From the NCBI RefSeq assembly GCF_954871325.1, contig NC_088777.1:27753366-27817365 (forward strand): 64,000 nucleotides of DNA. Direction: 5' to 3'. The first letter of the stretch is position 1, and each line of letters begins with the position of its first letter. Shown in pieces: positions 34,001 through 43,773 of the stretch. This stretch comes from Gordionus sp. m RMFG-2023. Its lineage: Eukaryota > Nematomorpha > Gordioida > Chordodea > Parachordodidae. The notes below the pieces were generated by a model that saw only the letters and a program-made list of their open reading frames with translations, ran no database searches and was not told the origin of the DNA. A program made the position numbers and the translations under genes.

Positions 34001-37000
34001 ACAAAATCAGCTTATGAATTCCTAGATTATTTAATTGAGAAATTAGACAATTTGATTCCACATTCATTTATAGCATCACAACAATCATTATTTCAAAACA
34101 ATTTAAAATCTAATTTAAATGTTGGCGAATACTTAGTTATTGCTGACTTTTCGGAAAATTATGCATTTATAGTGCAAGACCATGTACAGGGATTTCATTG
34201 GACAAATAATCAGTCCACTATTCACCCTTTTATCATTTATTATCGTCAGGACAACACTATAAAACATATAAGTTTAGTGGTGATATCAGATTGCTTAAAG
34301 CACAATGCCTGTGCCTTTTATTTATTTCAAACTAAAATGATCTTATTTTTAAAAGAAAGATTTGATACATTGACCAAAATTTATTATTTTTCTGATTGGG
34401 GCCGTAATCCAATATAAAAATAAAAAAAATTTCATAAATCTCTATAATCATGAATGTGATTTTGGTATAAAGGCCGATTTTTTGCTACAGCTCATGGAAT
34501 AAGTCCGTGCGACAGTTTAGGAGGTATACAAAACGGCTAGCAGCTCGAGCTAGTTTGCAACTGCCATATCAAAACCATATTTTGACACCAATGGATTTAT
34601 TCGACTTTGCAACAAATAATATACATGGAGTAAATTACATTTTTGTAAGCAATAATGAATACAATAATATGGAAAATCATCTAGAAAGCAGATTTTTGAG
34701 AGCAAAAAGAATTCCGGGAACACAAAAATACCATGCTTATATTCCCCTTGATGAAAATAAAATTAAAGTCAAAATTTATACCAATTCTTTAGATAATTTA
34801 ATATATGATATATTGTACATAATTATGAATTATTATATTATATGTAATTATGCATTTCAGAAAAATAAAGTTATAAATTGGTTTAGAATTATTTTGTCAA
34901 GTAATTTTCAGTCACAATATGTTAACAATTAAAAATAAAAAAAAGTTAGGGCCTATCATTTAGACATAATTTAAAAAAAAACATTATTTCATAAGTATTC
35001 ATTAAATGAAGATATTTTTGATCAATTTAAGCCATATAAAGAATCATAACTCCTAGACCCTTTTTCATCCCAGGCTAGGATTTGGCACAAATATAAAGCA
35101 GTGTTATATCTATCTACGGAAAAAAAATTTCGAAAAAAAAAATACCTTTTTTTTCTATGGCCATTTCCGGTTTTATACATCCGGTTTTGGACATTCATCA
35201 AATTTATATCATATTTATTTTTATGTCATATTAAAGAACTATTATTAAGCTACATAATAAAATTAAATTATTTTTCTAACTTAATTATTTCTCGAGATAT
35301 TTGAAAATAAATGAGGCACATTTTGTCAAAAATGTACTATTTTTCCGCGCTTTAAACGCCCATATCTTAGCGAGTAAACCTTGTTGGGAGGTAAAATTTC
35401 ATTTTTTTCTTAGTTATAGTTTATACTACCATTATGCAAAATTTAAGAAAAATTGAAGAGGGTCGGGTTGAGAATCGACTTTTTTTGGTTGATTTGATAT
35501 GGAATTCACCATATATATCTATTTAATTAAGTAATAAACAAAAAAAAATAATAATTTTTTCTAATTTTAAAAATAGCATTTTTTTTATAATATATCACAA
35601 GAATGAATGCGCAAAAAAAATATTAATCACAAATAATGCATTTATTATACAAAGTGACTCCTCGCTATCACGATACACATAACAAAAACAATTACACTCT
35701 TAACATCAAACTTCAATTTATAATATTGATTTTAAGCTAAAATTTTCGCCCTCTCCCCAACTCTAGATAAAAAAATCATTGCACATTTTTTGCAAGTTAA
35801 TAACTCATCTCTATAGGTGAATATTTTCACTATTATTTTAATCAATATTTTTTTACCTGTATAAATTAATATTATCAGTACAATAATACAAAGATCAATA
35901 TAATTTGCAATAAAAAATTATGAAGGTCATTGAGTGTCCTAATAGGCTTATTGGGTGTTTCTGATACATATTGATGCTCACAAGCAGGGATGTGAACCCG
36001 GCAAAATTTTTGCCCAGGTTCGGTTAAGAGAAATATTTTTGAACCCGGGTTTAGTTCTGTTCAACTCGAGTTTAAGAATTTTTGAATTGATAAAAAAAAT
36101 TCCATATTTAAAAAACTAGACATACATAAATTTGGTATAAAAAATAATTTTTTATTAAATTTATAGACCAAATATAGTGAAAAATACAAAGCATAGTTGT
36201 ATCAATTTAAAAAAATTTTATTTAGACGTATTAACATAATATCTTCCAAGAGTGGTTCACTCATCCTCGATCTGTGTTGTAAGAATGAATTTCAAATGTG
36301 ATAAAATCTTTCAACGCTAACATATATTAAATATATTTATGTGAAAATATGATAAATTAACTTGGGTTGCAGCCGCAAATAAGATTGTGGATAAAATATA
36401 ACAGGGTGGTCCAGCTTAGCAGACTCCCGAAAATTAAAAATATTTTCCTTATCTAATTTTTTGAAATCGTTAAATATGGTAATTATAGTTCCAATACTTT
36501 TCTCTGCAATCGTTGGGCCTTTTTTAAGTATTTCCTCCTGCCTTTTTTTAAGTTGTATCAATTTCTCTAGATCATCTTCTTGGTCAATAACTTCATCGAA
36601 ACTAATATCATCAGATAAAATCAGCGTTGTTATGCTTTTACGACTCCATGAATTGGCATGATGCCTTTTCGCACAAATCTTATAATCATCATTAAGTAAT
36701 ACCTGTAATATTTATGGATTTATACTGTCTATATTTAAATAAATGGCTATTCCATAAATAATTTAAATATAAATACAAAATAATTAATTTACTAAGCTTT
36801 TAATTAACCTTGTATCTTGGGTTAAGGTATATGGCAGCTAAGAGAATTTCATTCTTTATAAACCTTGCTTCTCTGTACAAGAATATAGTAATTGAGTAAA
36901 ATGAATTTTTTCTAGTTCAATGCAGCATCTTAACATTTCTGCATAAAATTCTGCCAGTGTTGTTCAGATTGGAATCGTTTGATTGCGATTTTTGTAAAAA

Positions 37001-40000
37001 TTTCAACAATCGTTATTATTTCTTTCCAATCTTCAATCAATAAATTCTTCGATATTGAGTTTGAGTAAAATCAGCCTTTCTAACATATCATGGGTTAAAT
37101 GCCATCAGTGGCAATCTAACACAGGCTTAGGAAGTTTCATATTTTTCAATAACTTTTGATAAGTGGGATGTCTTAATTTTAAATCTAAGCTCCTAGCTTT
37201 TGCAAGAGCGACATGATAATTTTATTGCATCTTGAAGTGCAAGCTGAAGTGTATGAGCTGCAAAAAGTACACTATAAATTGGATAGGATAAAATAGTGTT
37301 CAGTATATCATCGATATCATATTTATATACAATCATCCATATTTCTCATCATCTACTGATTCACTCCTTATATCATAATCAATTTCAGGTTGCAAGAGCT
37401 TTATAGCTTTGATAAAATTTCCCCATTGTCAGAAATAATTGTGTATATTTGATCAATATTAATTATAAATTTTTGTAAAGTTTTTAGTATATTCTCCTGT
37501 ACTTCTTTCTTTCCGCTCTACAATTCCAAGAGTCCTCAAAATTATAATGGACTTTGATATAAATTGAATATTTACACCAGGAATTGACCTGTCTAGTCGT
37601 TGAATTGCATAAACTTTTAAACTTATTAATTTTCCTTTTACCTCTTGATATTTTATCTATGGATTGGGCTGTTCTATTAATAGTTCGGGATATATTCTCT
37701 TTGTTAATAACTAAAATGAGCCTAGATAAAAGTGGATTTATGATTCCTTGAAATTCAGAATCTTCAATATTGATAGAGGCCGACCATTTGCAGTAACAAG
37801 TTCTATGATAGAACTCATCAAATCATTAGATGTTAAATTTATATTTATAAATTTTTTTGGAAAAAATGTTTCTATATTAATTTTGGGTTCTCTTGCAAAT
37901 AACATTTCCTGATATTTTGTTTTTTCATTCAAATAATTTAGATATTCATTGTTGTAATTTCTTTCCAGATATCTTTCTAAATTTGACAAATGATTACCAA
38001 ACATTTTTAATTTGCAATATGAGCATACTGATTTATTTTCTATTGTAACAAGAGTAAAATGATTCTCAAATATGATTTAATCTTTGATCTTAAATCTATA
38101 TAATAAAATGATAGATTAAGGAACATTTATTAAACTTTCAAATAAAAGAGTTAAAGAGAATTTTTTAAAATAGCAATGATTTAATAGAAATAAAAAAAAA
38201 GATATATAGATTAAATTTCATTGAGGATGACTTTAGAAACACTTTTAGAAAAACTAAACATTTTACTATTACACTCATTCATAACGCAGCAAACAATATT
38301 CATAATTCTCTTAAAATGAATTTAAATGAAAATTAATATATCGTTCAGGCTGATTTTGCTGAAAATCATGTCTTTGTGGTTCAAGATAAAGTACAGGGGT
38401 TTCACTGGAATAAATCTCAGGTTACCATTCATCCTTTTGTAATTTATTACGTCACTTAATAATTTAAATCAATTAAGTTTCGTAATAATATCTGAATCTC
38501 TCGTTCATAATACAAATGCCGCTTATTAATTCCAAAAATATTTAGTTCGCTACTTAAAAGAGAAATTCCCATGCTGACCAAAAAAATTCTTCTACATTTC
38601 AGATGGAGCAGCAGTAAAATATAAAATTCACAAAAATTTAATCAATCTGGGCCACCATGAATATGATTTCGGTATCGGGATAAAAGCCGAAAGGCATTTC
38701 TCGCCACATATTATGGCAAATCACCTTGTACGGGGTTGGAGATACAGTCAAACATTTAGTGGCCAGGGCTCGTTTACAAAGACCTGTTTCAGAACAAATA
38801 ACTTGTCCTAAAGAGTTTTTGTTATTGTAAGGAAAATATTAAAGGCAAAAGATTTATAATTTATTAATTAAGGAATAGATTTCTCCTATATTATGGAAGA
38901 CGAATATGAGAAAGAGCTAATAACTTTAGAAAAGAGATTTAATATATATGTACAATACCAGGAAAGCAAAAATTTCATATTTTTTATCAAATTTCTCAGG
39001 ATAAAATTAAAGCAAAATTTTATTCAAACTCAACAGAATCGAAAATATTAAATATAATATTTCATTCGAATTTATTATATGAAAAATAAATGGATATGTA
39101 ACATATATGATAATCAATGGTGGATGGTCTATGTTTTAGAAAAAAAATCAAGTAGTGTTAGTGCATCCTCAAGGACCCTCAAATTCTAATACATATCCCT
39201 ACCTGATTCCTGATTGACAAATTGTAGATATATAATCATAAATTTTAGATACATAATCATAAATTTTAGATAGTCCTTCAACTGCATATACTTTACATAA
39301 GGATGAGACAATTAAAAATATTCATCTTTTTAATTTATTTTCTTAAAATATATAATTATTAATATCTAACTAAATTTTGTATCAAATATATTATAAATTA
39401 TAGAATGAATATGATTATCTATCTATATTTCTATATTCTTAATAAAAATGAATAATAAAAAAATATTTATTATTGGAAATTTGTTACATTATTAAGTGTC
39501 TAGTGGGCATTTGCCCACACTGCCCCCCAGTTTAATTAGTATATTTAATAGAAATTCAAATTTTTTTAGTATGAAAAGTGAAAATATTCTATTATTAGTA
39601 AGTTATCATCAAAATTTTAATATAATCCGTAATTCTAGTGTTGTTAAACGGCTCGTTTGATTTTTAAAAACGGCTAACTCAATATTTTATCCAGAGGAAT
39701 ATTACGCAAGCCCGAAGATTCTGCTCATAGAAGGAACAAAGGTCTGGCCATATATTAACCAAATCTCGAGGCTTAGACAATATTTTTCTGGCTAAAATAT
39801 TGAGTTAGTTGTTTTAAAAAATCGGCTCAAAACGAGCCGTTTAACAACACTACGTAATTCCATAAAGCGTTATCTATTTTTTCTTCAATTTTTGGTAAAA
39901 ATGTATATTTCGGAAGAGTCGATATCGTCGCCAAGGTTTTGATATCATATATATATTTATAAAGGTTGTCTAAAAAAGCAAAAAAAAAATTCCAAAACAA

Positions 40001-43000
40001 TTTACCTTTTTTGCTTAAAAATACAGGCAAAGCAATATAGGTAAACAGGAAGTTAAAGATTCAAATTGGCGCCAATTTTTATTTTTCTTTGATAGCCCTT
40101 TAGATATATTTTTACTTACAATATGTTATATATAATTTTACTACAAATAATTTTTGAGATATAAGCATTTTAAAAATTTTATAGATTCCAAAGTGGCTCT
40201 TTTTTTTACCTATGAGCTACTAAATCTCGAGAACCAGCAAGCTAAAAAAGGCTTTCTCATTTCCTTACCTATCTAATCCAGAAATTTCTAACAATTTTAA
40301 CAGGTGTGGGCCGAATCGTGATTGATTTGACGTGAAGTGGCCCTATCATGGAAAGAGATCTCGGATTTGGACTTATTAAGAATGATTCTTTTAAAATTGA
40401 CTTCAAGAAATTAACCATTATTTTAGGAAGAACATCACAGATTGTTCCATCATCAAGATGCCAAATATTTACATCCAAATCAAATTTAGATTTAAGATAA
40501 TGAATACCAAGGTAAAATAAACGAGGATGTTTTCTCCCTGCTGGATCATTTTGCAGAATCCATGACATGTGGGCTGAATAAAGGAGTTTCAATTTACAGT
40601 ATGTCTCTAGGAATTTTGAATAAACAGGAAATTTGAACAATTTATGAAATGTTCACTAATAAAACATTTTTAAAGTCTACTTTGATAATAGCTATGTTAG
40701 GAGGAGGATTTTGGATATAAAATGGCATGTGAAGCTATTTTGCCTTCTCCCTTAACACCAAATCCCAAGTGATACATATACTAAATAAGTTTAAACCCAT
40801 GGCAATTATTTTTGCCAATAATCTTCTAAATAGCCCATTGCAATGAGGCAGGGATTCAAACCAAACCTCGAGAAGAAAACCCGAGTGTTTGGAAAAAAAA
40901 TCTGAACCCAAATCGAACCTTGAACTCAGTTAATAAAATTTTCGAAACCCCAAACAGAACCCAGGAATTTTATTTGAACCCGGGTTCAACTGGGTGTATT
41001 GTTTAAAATCATGATATTTGTATAATTGTAAAAAAATATTAATAATTTAATTGAGATTTTATAATATTTCCAAATTTCCAATTAGAAGTGTTAATAAATT
41101 TCAAACAACTTAATTCATTTAGGCCATTTTTAAATTTATTCACAAAGATTCCTATTGGAGGGTTAATAAATTTAAAACAATTAATTTCATTTATGCCAAA
41201 TTTTTTAATTTTTAACTTATTCTCAAAGAAGATTATTAAAAGAGGAAAATGAAAGTGAACAAGTCAAAGTAAAAATTATTATATTGGATATTGTTAATTA
41301 AAAGAAATACATCTAAATAAAATTTCTAAAATTGATACATGACTATGCTTTGTATTTTTAACTATATTTTGCCAATAAATAAAATAAAAAATTAATTTTT
41401 TATACCAAATCTATGTCTAGTTGTTCAATTATGATTAAAATATAGATTTTTTTTATCAATTCAAAAATTAAGCCCAAGCTGAACCTGGAACTAAACCAGT
41501 GTTTAAAAATATTTCCCTGAACCAAACCCGAACCTACCTATTTTTTTAACCTTAAACCAAACCCGAACCAAATCCTGGCAAAAATTTTGCCAGGTTCACA
41601 TCCCGGAATGAGGTGGATATCACCATAGTGTTTATGAGATTATCTGGGTTGTCCCATAATTGATTTAAATCTATGATGGCAGGTCTAGGAAGGTTTTAAA
41701 AGCATTTAAATGATTCTTTGAGATTAATGTAGATTTTAAAGTGAGAGAGCAAAAACCATTGGGTCTGGATGTGGAAAATTCCTTAAAATAATTTATTATA
41801 ACTTACAAATCATATTTTTTTACTCCATATTTCCCATAATATATTTGGTTTTTCCTCTATAAATTTATAAAATCTTGGATGGATGAATATGGATAATCCA
41901 TTCCTTTCATTTGACTTTTCTGATTCATCCATCATCAAATGAAGGTAAAATTTATTATATATCCATACAGAGAAAATTCTGATTTCCCATCATTCTTGAT
42001 GAACTATCAGCTAATAAGCTAATCTAATTTAAATATAATTAATCTTTTTTTAACTTTGATAAATAGTCAAATATTTTGGAAATTATTAGAGCTTATTTGA
42101 TTTGTGTAATATATTGTTATAAACAATTGATATATCCAGAAAAATGGTTAAACAATATTTCCCATATTAAACTTGCCTATATCAGTAAAGGGGAGGAGTG
42201 AGAGTTTTAAAATGTTAAATTACCACAAAACTGATAATCAAGATTATATATCTTAAACTTGACTAATGTATCAGGACACCCAATTGGGAAATAACAGATG
42301 CTAAAATTAAAACAATTATTTTATTAATTAAAAAATTAAATTTTAATTTTGTTTAAAATTTTAAGGATTTTTTTTAGAGAATTAATCATTTATTTTCCAA
42401 CTTACTAATTGACTAGTTAAATTTTTTTAAACAATTTGCACAAATAGATTTTTTAAATTTTTTCAAACAAATCACAAATTTTGTCAAATCTACTTTTTAT
42501 TATAAACATAAAAATCAAGGGAGCAGCTAAGAAACCATGATCCCTTTTTTAAATTAAAAACTCAATTAGGGAATCAAGAGCTAACTTCTTTTGAATAAGT
42601 AGGAGTCAGCTCCTTTAAAAGAAGTTAAACTGTCTGGAAGAAAACAACTCTATAGAGAAAGTTATTAATAAAATATGCAGCCATTTTTATTACAAAACTT
42701 TGTTTACCTATTAAATTTATTAATAAACCAAATGGACTAAAATGCATTTTATCATCTTATACAATCTAATTAAATTATTTTAATAATTTTTTAGAATTAA
42801 TATTTAAAATTGCCTATGAATGAATCTTAGTACCAACAAAATATAGAATAAATTTTATTACATGACAAAAATAATTTTGAGATTTTTGGTATCCTTTCAT
42901 TTTAAAAATATTAATTGATTATCAGTTTATTATTACTTTTAGGATTAATGCAACATATAATATCATTTAAAATAATAAAATAAATTATGTGCAAAATAAA

Positions 43001-43427
43001 TGCAAATTTAATTATTTATTATAAATAGTAAATACAAATAATGAATGCATTATTTAATATTGTTTTGAAAAAGTCTAACAATTTTTAATGCATATTGAAC
43101 CAATATGCATGATAGTATTAATATTTAATTATAAAATATAGATTCTTGGTGCATTTTTTTTCAAGATACATATAAAATTTGATTTAATCAGGCTTTTAAA
43201 TTATTTTGTTTATATTTAAATTAAATTTACTTTAAATGAATATTTTAACATAAAGTGATTACCATGATACCATATTGTTGATGAATTAATTTGTTGTGAA
43301 CCAATTCAGGCCCTCTAATATCAATATTTTTCCTCATCATCTTAGGTGATTTTTGATTGCTTACAAACAATGGTACCTTTTCTACAGGAGCTAATTTTTC
43401 ATTTGGAGGGTATACAAGATCTTTATA
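24765..43427 (-). CDS. mRpL16: Mitochondrial ribosomal protein L16 (uL16m), three exons with transposon-filled introns
   Basis: The protein is a structural component of the large subunit of the mitochondrial ribosome, encoded in the nucleus. Exons at 43,427-43,263, 32,587-32,449 and 25,069-24,765 join in frame (phases 0 and 1) to about 200 residues ending at a TAA. Landmarks in order: DIRGPELVHNKLIHQQYGI, HNHFELIR then IFAIWRVDPPWKPVSKK, and RMGGGKAPIHHYVTPVKSGR then LPFQAKAFS. All are hallmarks of uL16m. All junctions have AG/GT edges. The introns are about 7.4 and 10.7 kb, made almost wholly of transposons. The start codon and presequence are not certain; a 29-nt candidate exon lies at 43,490-43,462 (after TTTTAG). 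Nothing in the coding sequence looks broken, so it is probably active. Confidence 0.85.
25646..26117. mobile_element. Small hAT-like element in uL16m intron
   Basis: Left TTAGGACTCTGCCGATATT and right GGATCACAGCTTTA are weakly inverted, with GATCGGATCGG-type subterminal motifs on both sides (25,665-25,735 and 26,085-26,100). The flanks ATTTAAAT (25,638-25,645 and 26,118-26,125) match, though this AT palindrome is weak evidence. The same sequence type, more diverged, lies at 30,741-31,271. Before it, 25,080-25,640 is AT-rich with a GGGCCGG/GGGTCGGAC patch, perhaps another hAT end. Confidence 0.45.
26236..28717 (+). mobile_element. Long-TIR DNA transposon, Sola-like (copy 1)
   Basis: The termini GGGTGATTCCAT (26,236) and, reversed, GGGTAATTCCAT (to 28,717) start inverted repeats of about 640 bp (26,236-26,880 and 28,075-28,717). 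A 4-bp ATAT flanks both sides (26,232-26,235; 28,718-28,721). The inner kilobase holds a transposase-like gene on the plus strand. A 4-bp duplication with GG-type ends suggests the Sola superfamily, but that is from general knowledge of family traits and is tentative. It sits in the uL16m intron, antisense to the host gene. Confidence 0.65.
27085..28072 (+). pseudogene. Transposase-like protein of the long-TIR element, copy 1
   Basis: Segments in order: DLSENCAFIIQDTVQGFHWN (27,090), after a frame change YLYQTKMIKFLNNQFS and YCSDGSAAQYKNRNFFINL (27,310), then EWHFSATSHGKGPYDGLGGT (27,405) with LKRLAAGSSLQ, after a stop near 27,620 RPIPGTREIHAVF, and finally DDFWWLATVLKKN with FLHPHGPYPSF (27,800-27,895). 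Conserved Asp in DLSEN, SDG and YDG are candidates for a D-D-D/E triad. Copies 2 and 3 repeat the same order. I recognise this as a widespread uncharacterised transposon protein of invertebrates but cannot name the family with certainty. Confidence 0.55.
28890..30262 (+). mobile_element. hAT element with GAACGCGTTC subterminal palindromes
   Basis: The flanking 8-bp duplication TTATCAAC is perfect (28,882-28,889 and 30,263-30,270). The ends are TAGTTTTGTAACGA and, reversed, TAGTGCTGTAAACA. Both subterminal regions contain GAACGCGTTC palindromes and GAACGTGAACG-type repeats (28,930-28,980; 30,130-30,235). Inside, a BED-finger frame (PMLIKCKMWPKSI... NLKQHL, near 29,240-29,320) and a hAT C-terminus (LFIKYNTAIPLSAPVERVFS, near 29,880-29,945) remain. 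The catalytic middle is missing, so it is internally reduced and dead. It lies in the uL16m intron. Confidence 0.8.
30741..31271. mobile_element. Diverged small hAT-like element
   Basis: Left TAGGGCTGTGCCTATATTAA and right, reversed, TAGAGCGTGTCTACAAATAT resemble hAT ends. The interior shares AAATATTGGATCAGGTCGATG with the element at 25,646 (AAATATCGGAGGAGGCCGATG). The flanks (GTTAAGTT and GTTTATTA) agree poorly, so the limits are uncertain. 31,035-31,090 also resembles part of the small element at 39,636 (GTTAAACGGCTCG). Confidence 0.35.
31272..32448. other. AT-rich intron sequence with AACCG-rich degenerate repeats
   Basis: Two diverged direct copies (around 31,395-31,470 and 31,845-31,900) share TTTTGCCAAAAG / TTTCGCCAAACG and a following TATGA-TCTAAATCTGAACCG block. 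GGTTCAGATTTAG and GGTTCGGTTTAG motifs recur to 32,335. Probably the remains of a hAT-type non-autonomous element. No ends were defined and there is no coding sequence. It lies within the uL16m intron; the short stretch 32,588-33,044 on the other side of the middle exon also shows nothing recognisable. Confidence 0.35.
32449..32587 (-). CDS. mRpL16: uL16m middle exon
   Basis: 139 nt. Acceptor TTTTTTTACAG precedes GCTATACATGG; donor GTATTATTTC follows AGTCAAG. It encodes AIHGGNLKHNHFELIRNIIN and FAIWRVDPPWKPVSKKSQ, then one base of a Gly codon completed by the next exon. In the family this part contacts rRNA. It stands alone between two large transposon blocks. Confidence 0.85.
33049..35510 (+). 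mobile_element. Long-TIR DNA transposon, Sola-like (copy 2)
   Basis: The ends GGTGAATTCCATATCAAATC (33,049) and the exact complement to 35,510 are flanked by ATAT on both sides (33,045-33,048; 35,511-35,514). The inverted repeats are about 590 bp (33,049-33,640 and 34,915-35,510) and nearly identical, so this copy is younger than copy 1. The coding region fills the whole space between them. It is in the uL16m intron, antisense to the gene. Confidence 0.7.
33641..34932 (+). pseudogene. Transposase-like protein of the long-TIR element, copy 2
   Basis: The frame from 33,641 gives 258 codons: CVLAGGPGTHTMCICTLHQN, a Cys-rich block (HCIAQSLCNP ... CYFNKCKFCPG, a probable zinc-binding site), then YLVIADFSENYAFIVQDHVQ with GFHWTNNQSTIHPF, SDCLKHNACAFYLFQTKM and YYFSDWG. 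Two frame changes near 34,395 and 34,500 separate KNFINL-like and FATAHGISPCDSLGG sequence from the last frame (34,507-34,932) with KRLAARASLQ, HILTPMDLFDFA and RAKRIPGTQKYHAY. Compared with copy 1 it keeps the N-terminal Cys-rich part but lacks the FWWLA/HPHGP tail. Otherwise it is well preserved. Confidence 0.55.
35515..35984. other. AT-rich intron sequence, nothing recognised
   Basis: Lies between a long-TIR element and a hAT end in the uL16m intron. No repeats, coding frame or transposon ends were seen. Confidence 0.5.
35985..38220 (-). mobile_element. hAT element (family A), copy 2, 5' end lost
   Basis: The terminus CAGGGATGTGAACCCGGCAA at 35,985 is the 3' end in transposase orientation. 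It matches the reversed right end of the small element at 40,849-41,605. The transposase runs leftward from a BED finger at about 38,050. Sequence from 37,740 to 38,220 matches the plus strand at 2,745-3,180. The match stops at about 38,220, where a long-TIR element begins, and the true 5' terminus was not found. No target duplication can be checked. Confidence 0.65.
36200..38050 (-). pseudogene. hAT transposase, family A copy 2
   Basis: Minus-strand frames in order: VCSYCKLKMFGNHLSNLER (BED-type finger, from about 38,045), a Lys/Glu-rich linker, SNDLMSSIIELVTANGRPLS (37,830-37,760), then several broken pieces including a LFAAHTLQLALQDAI stretch near 37,260, typical of the hAT core, and LKKRQEEILKKGPTIAEKSI (36,555), which precedes the C-terminal region. 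The final LEDIM.IRLNK near 36,230 could be the dimerisation tail. Multiple frame changes and stops make it inactive. Confidence 0.55.
38221..40343 (+). mobile_element. Long-TIR DNA transposon, Sola-like (copy 3), left end missing
   Basis: Decayed pieces of the same protein appear in order on the plus strand: ADFAENHVFVVQDKVQGFHW (38,350), FYISDGAAVKYK (38,592), NLINLGHHEYDFGI, and KFHIFYQISQDKIKAKFYS (38,965). The right terminus, reversed from 40,343, is GGGCCACTTCACGTCAAATC, the same plan as GGTGAATTCCATATCAAATC of copy 2. The left inverted repeat and N-terminal coding part are absent where it meets hAT sequence at 38,220. This is the oldest of the three copies. A 217-bp hAT derivative is nested at 39,636. 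Confidence 0.55.
39636..39852. mobile_element. Non-autonomous hAT element (217 bp) with perfect target duplication
   Basis: The ends TAGTGTTGTTAAACGGCTCG and exact complement are inverted repeats. A second inverted pair lies inside (CTAACTCAATATTTT and AAAATATTGAGTTAG). The 8-bp duplication CGTAATTC is perfect (39,628-39,635; 39,853-39,860). The element is mostly stem. It is inserted in a long-TIR element within the uL16m intron. Confidence 0.85.
40344..40840 (-). pseudogene. LINE reverse transcriptase fragment, minus strand
   Basis: Read leftward from 40,840: L.RRLLAKIIAMGLN, ITWDLVL, IAIIKVDFKNVLLVNI (motif A region), PVYSKFLETYC, then PRLFYLGIHYLKSKFDLDVN and IWHLDDGTI (motif C, LDD). Each aligns in order with the LINE at 57,017-57,560 (FFRRLVAKAIVNRI, CKLDFRNAFNTI, FPKYGNFLNSCY, LLFTIGIHDLIKN, LWYLDDGS). 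It is an old, truncated copy ending at the long-TIR element on the left. The small hAT at 40,849-41,605 landed in it. It lies in the uL16m intron, in the same orientation as the gene. Confidence 0.65.
40849..41605 (+). mobile_element. Non-autonomous hAT element, family A (757 bp)
   Basis: Left CAGGGATTCAAACCAAACCT, right, reversed, CGGGATGTGAACCTGGCAAA. The flanks CAATGAGG (40,841-40,848) and GAATGAGG (41,606-41,613) match at 7 of 8. Both ends carry AACCCGAACC-type repeats. Its left half matches window bases 1-120 and 2,450-2,600, and its right half matches the end of copy 2 at 35,985. It is an internally reduced form of family A, and it supplies both ends of that family. Confidence 0.75.
41614..43262. 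other. AT-rich intron sequence, nothing recognised
   Basis: The intron part next to the upstream uL16m exon. No transposon ends or coding frames could be named. The first 100 bases may continue the minus-strand LINE fragment interrupted at 40,849. Confidence 0.45.
43263..43427 (-). CDS. mRpL16: uL16m exon, N-terminal part found
   Basis: 165 nt, 55 codons, phase 0 at both ends. Acceptor ATTATTAAAG precedes TATAAAGATCTTG. Donor GTAATCAC follows ...GGTATCATG. It encodes KDLVYPPNEKLAPVEKVP and DIRGPELVHNKL, the segment between the presequence and the conserved core of uL16m. The next upstream coding segment could be a short exon reading SYFQPKFLK (43,490-43,462). That would require a 34-nt intron, shorter than any other seen here. 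Confidence 0.85.
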
Positions 43428-43773
43428 CTTTAATAATTATTAATTTTATTCAAAAATATACTTTCAAAAATTTGGGTTGGAAATAACTTCCTAAAATAGG
43501 CAGTTTCAAATTTAACGTAACTTATATACTCTATAATTTAAATTTAAATTGATATATATTTTATAAAATTACTTAAAAAATTATTTGCGTAATTATAGCT
43601 CATTGCGTTGATTTGTGGGTGATAAAAAATGTTAAAAAAGGAAATAAGCTAAAATGGCTGTCAAAATGGCCCCTATAAGTTTGAAGCGAGAGATTTAAAA
43701 ATATTAAATAATTTAACTTCTGTCTAATCTGTAAATTATTTAATATTAAATTAATTTGATATAAAAAAAATTT

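Noticed and set aside
40269-40640. Single 123-codon host gene on the minus strand
   Set aside because: The right part is LINE reverse transcriptase. The left 75 bases are the terminal repeat of a long-TIR element. The frame joins two unrelated pieces.
35985-41605. One large hAT from 35,985 to 41,605
   Set aside because: Both termini are 3'-type ends of the same family, and the right one pairs with 40,849 through its own 8-bp flanks. They are two separate elements.
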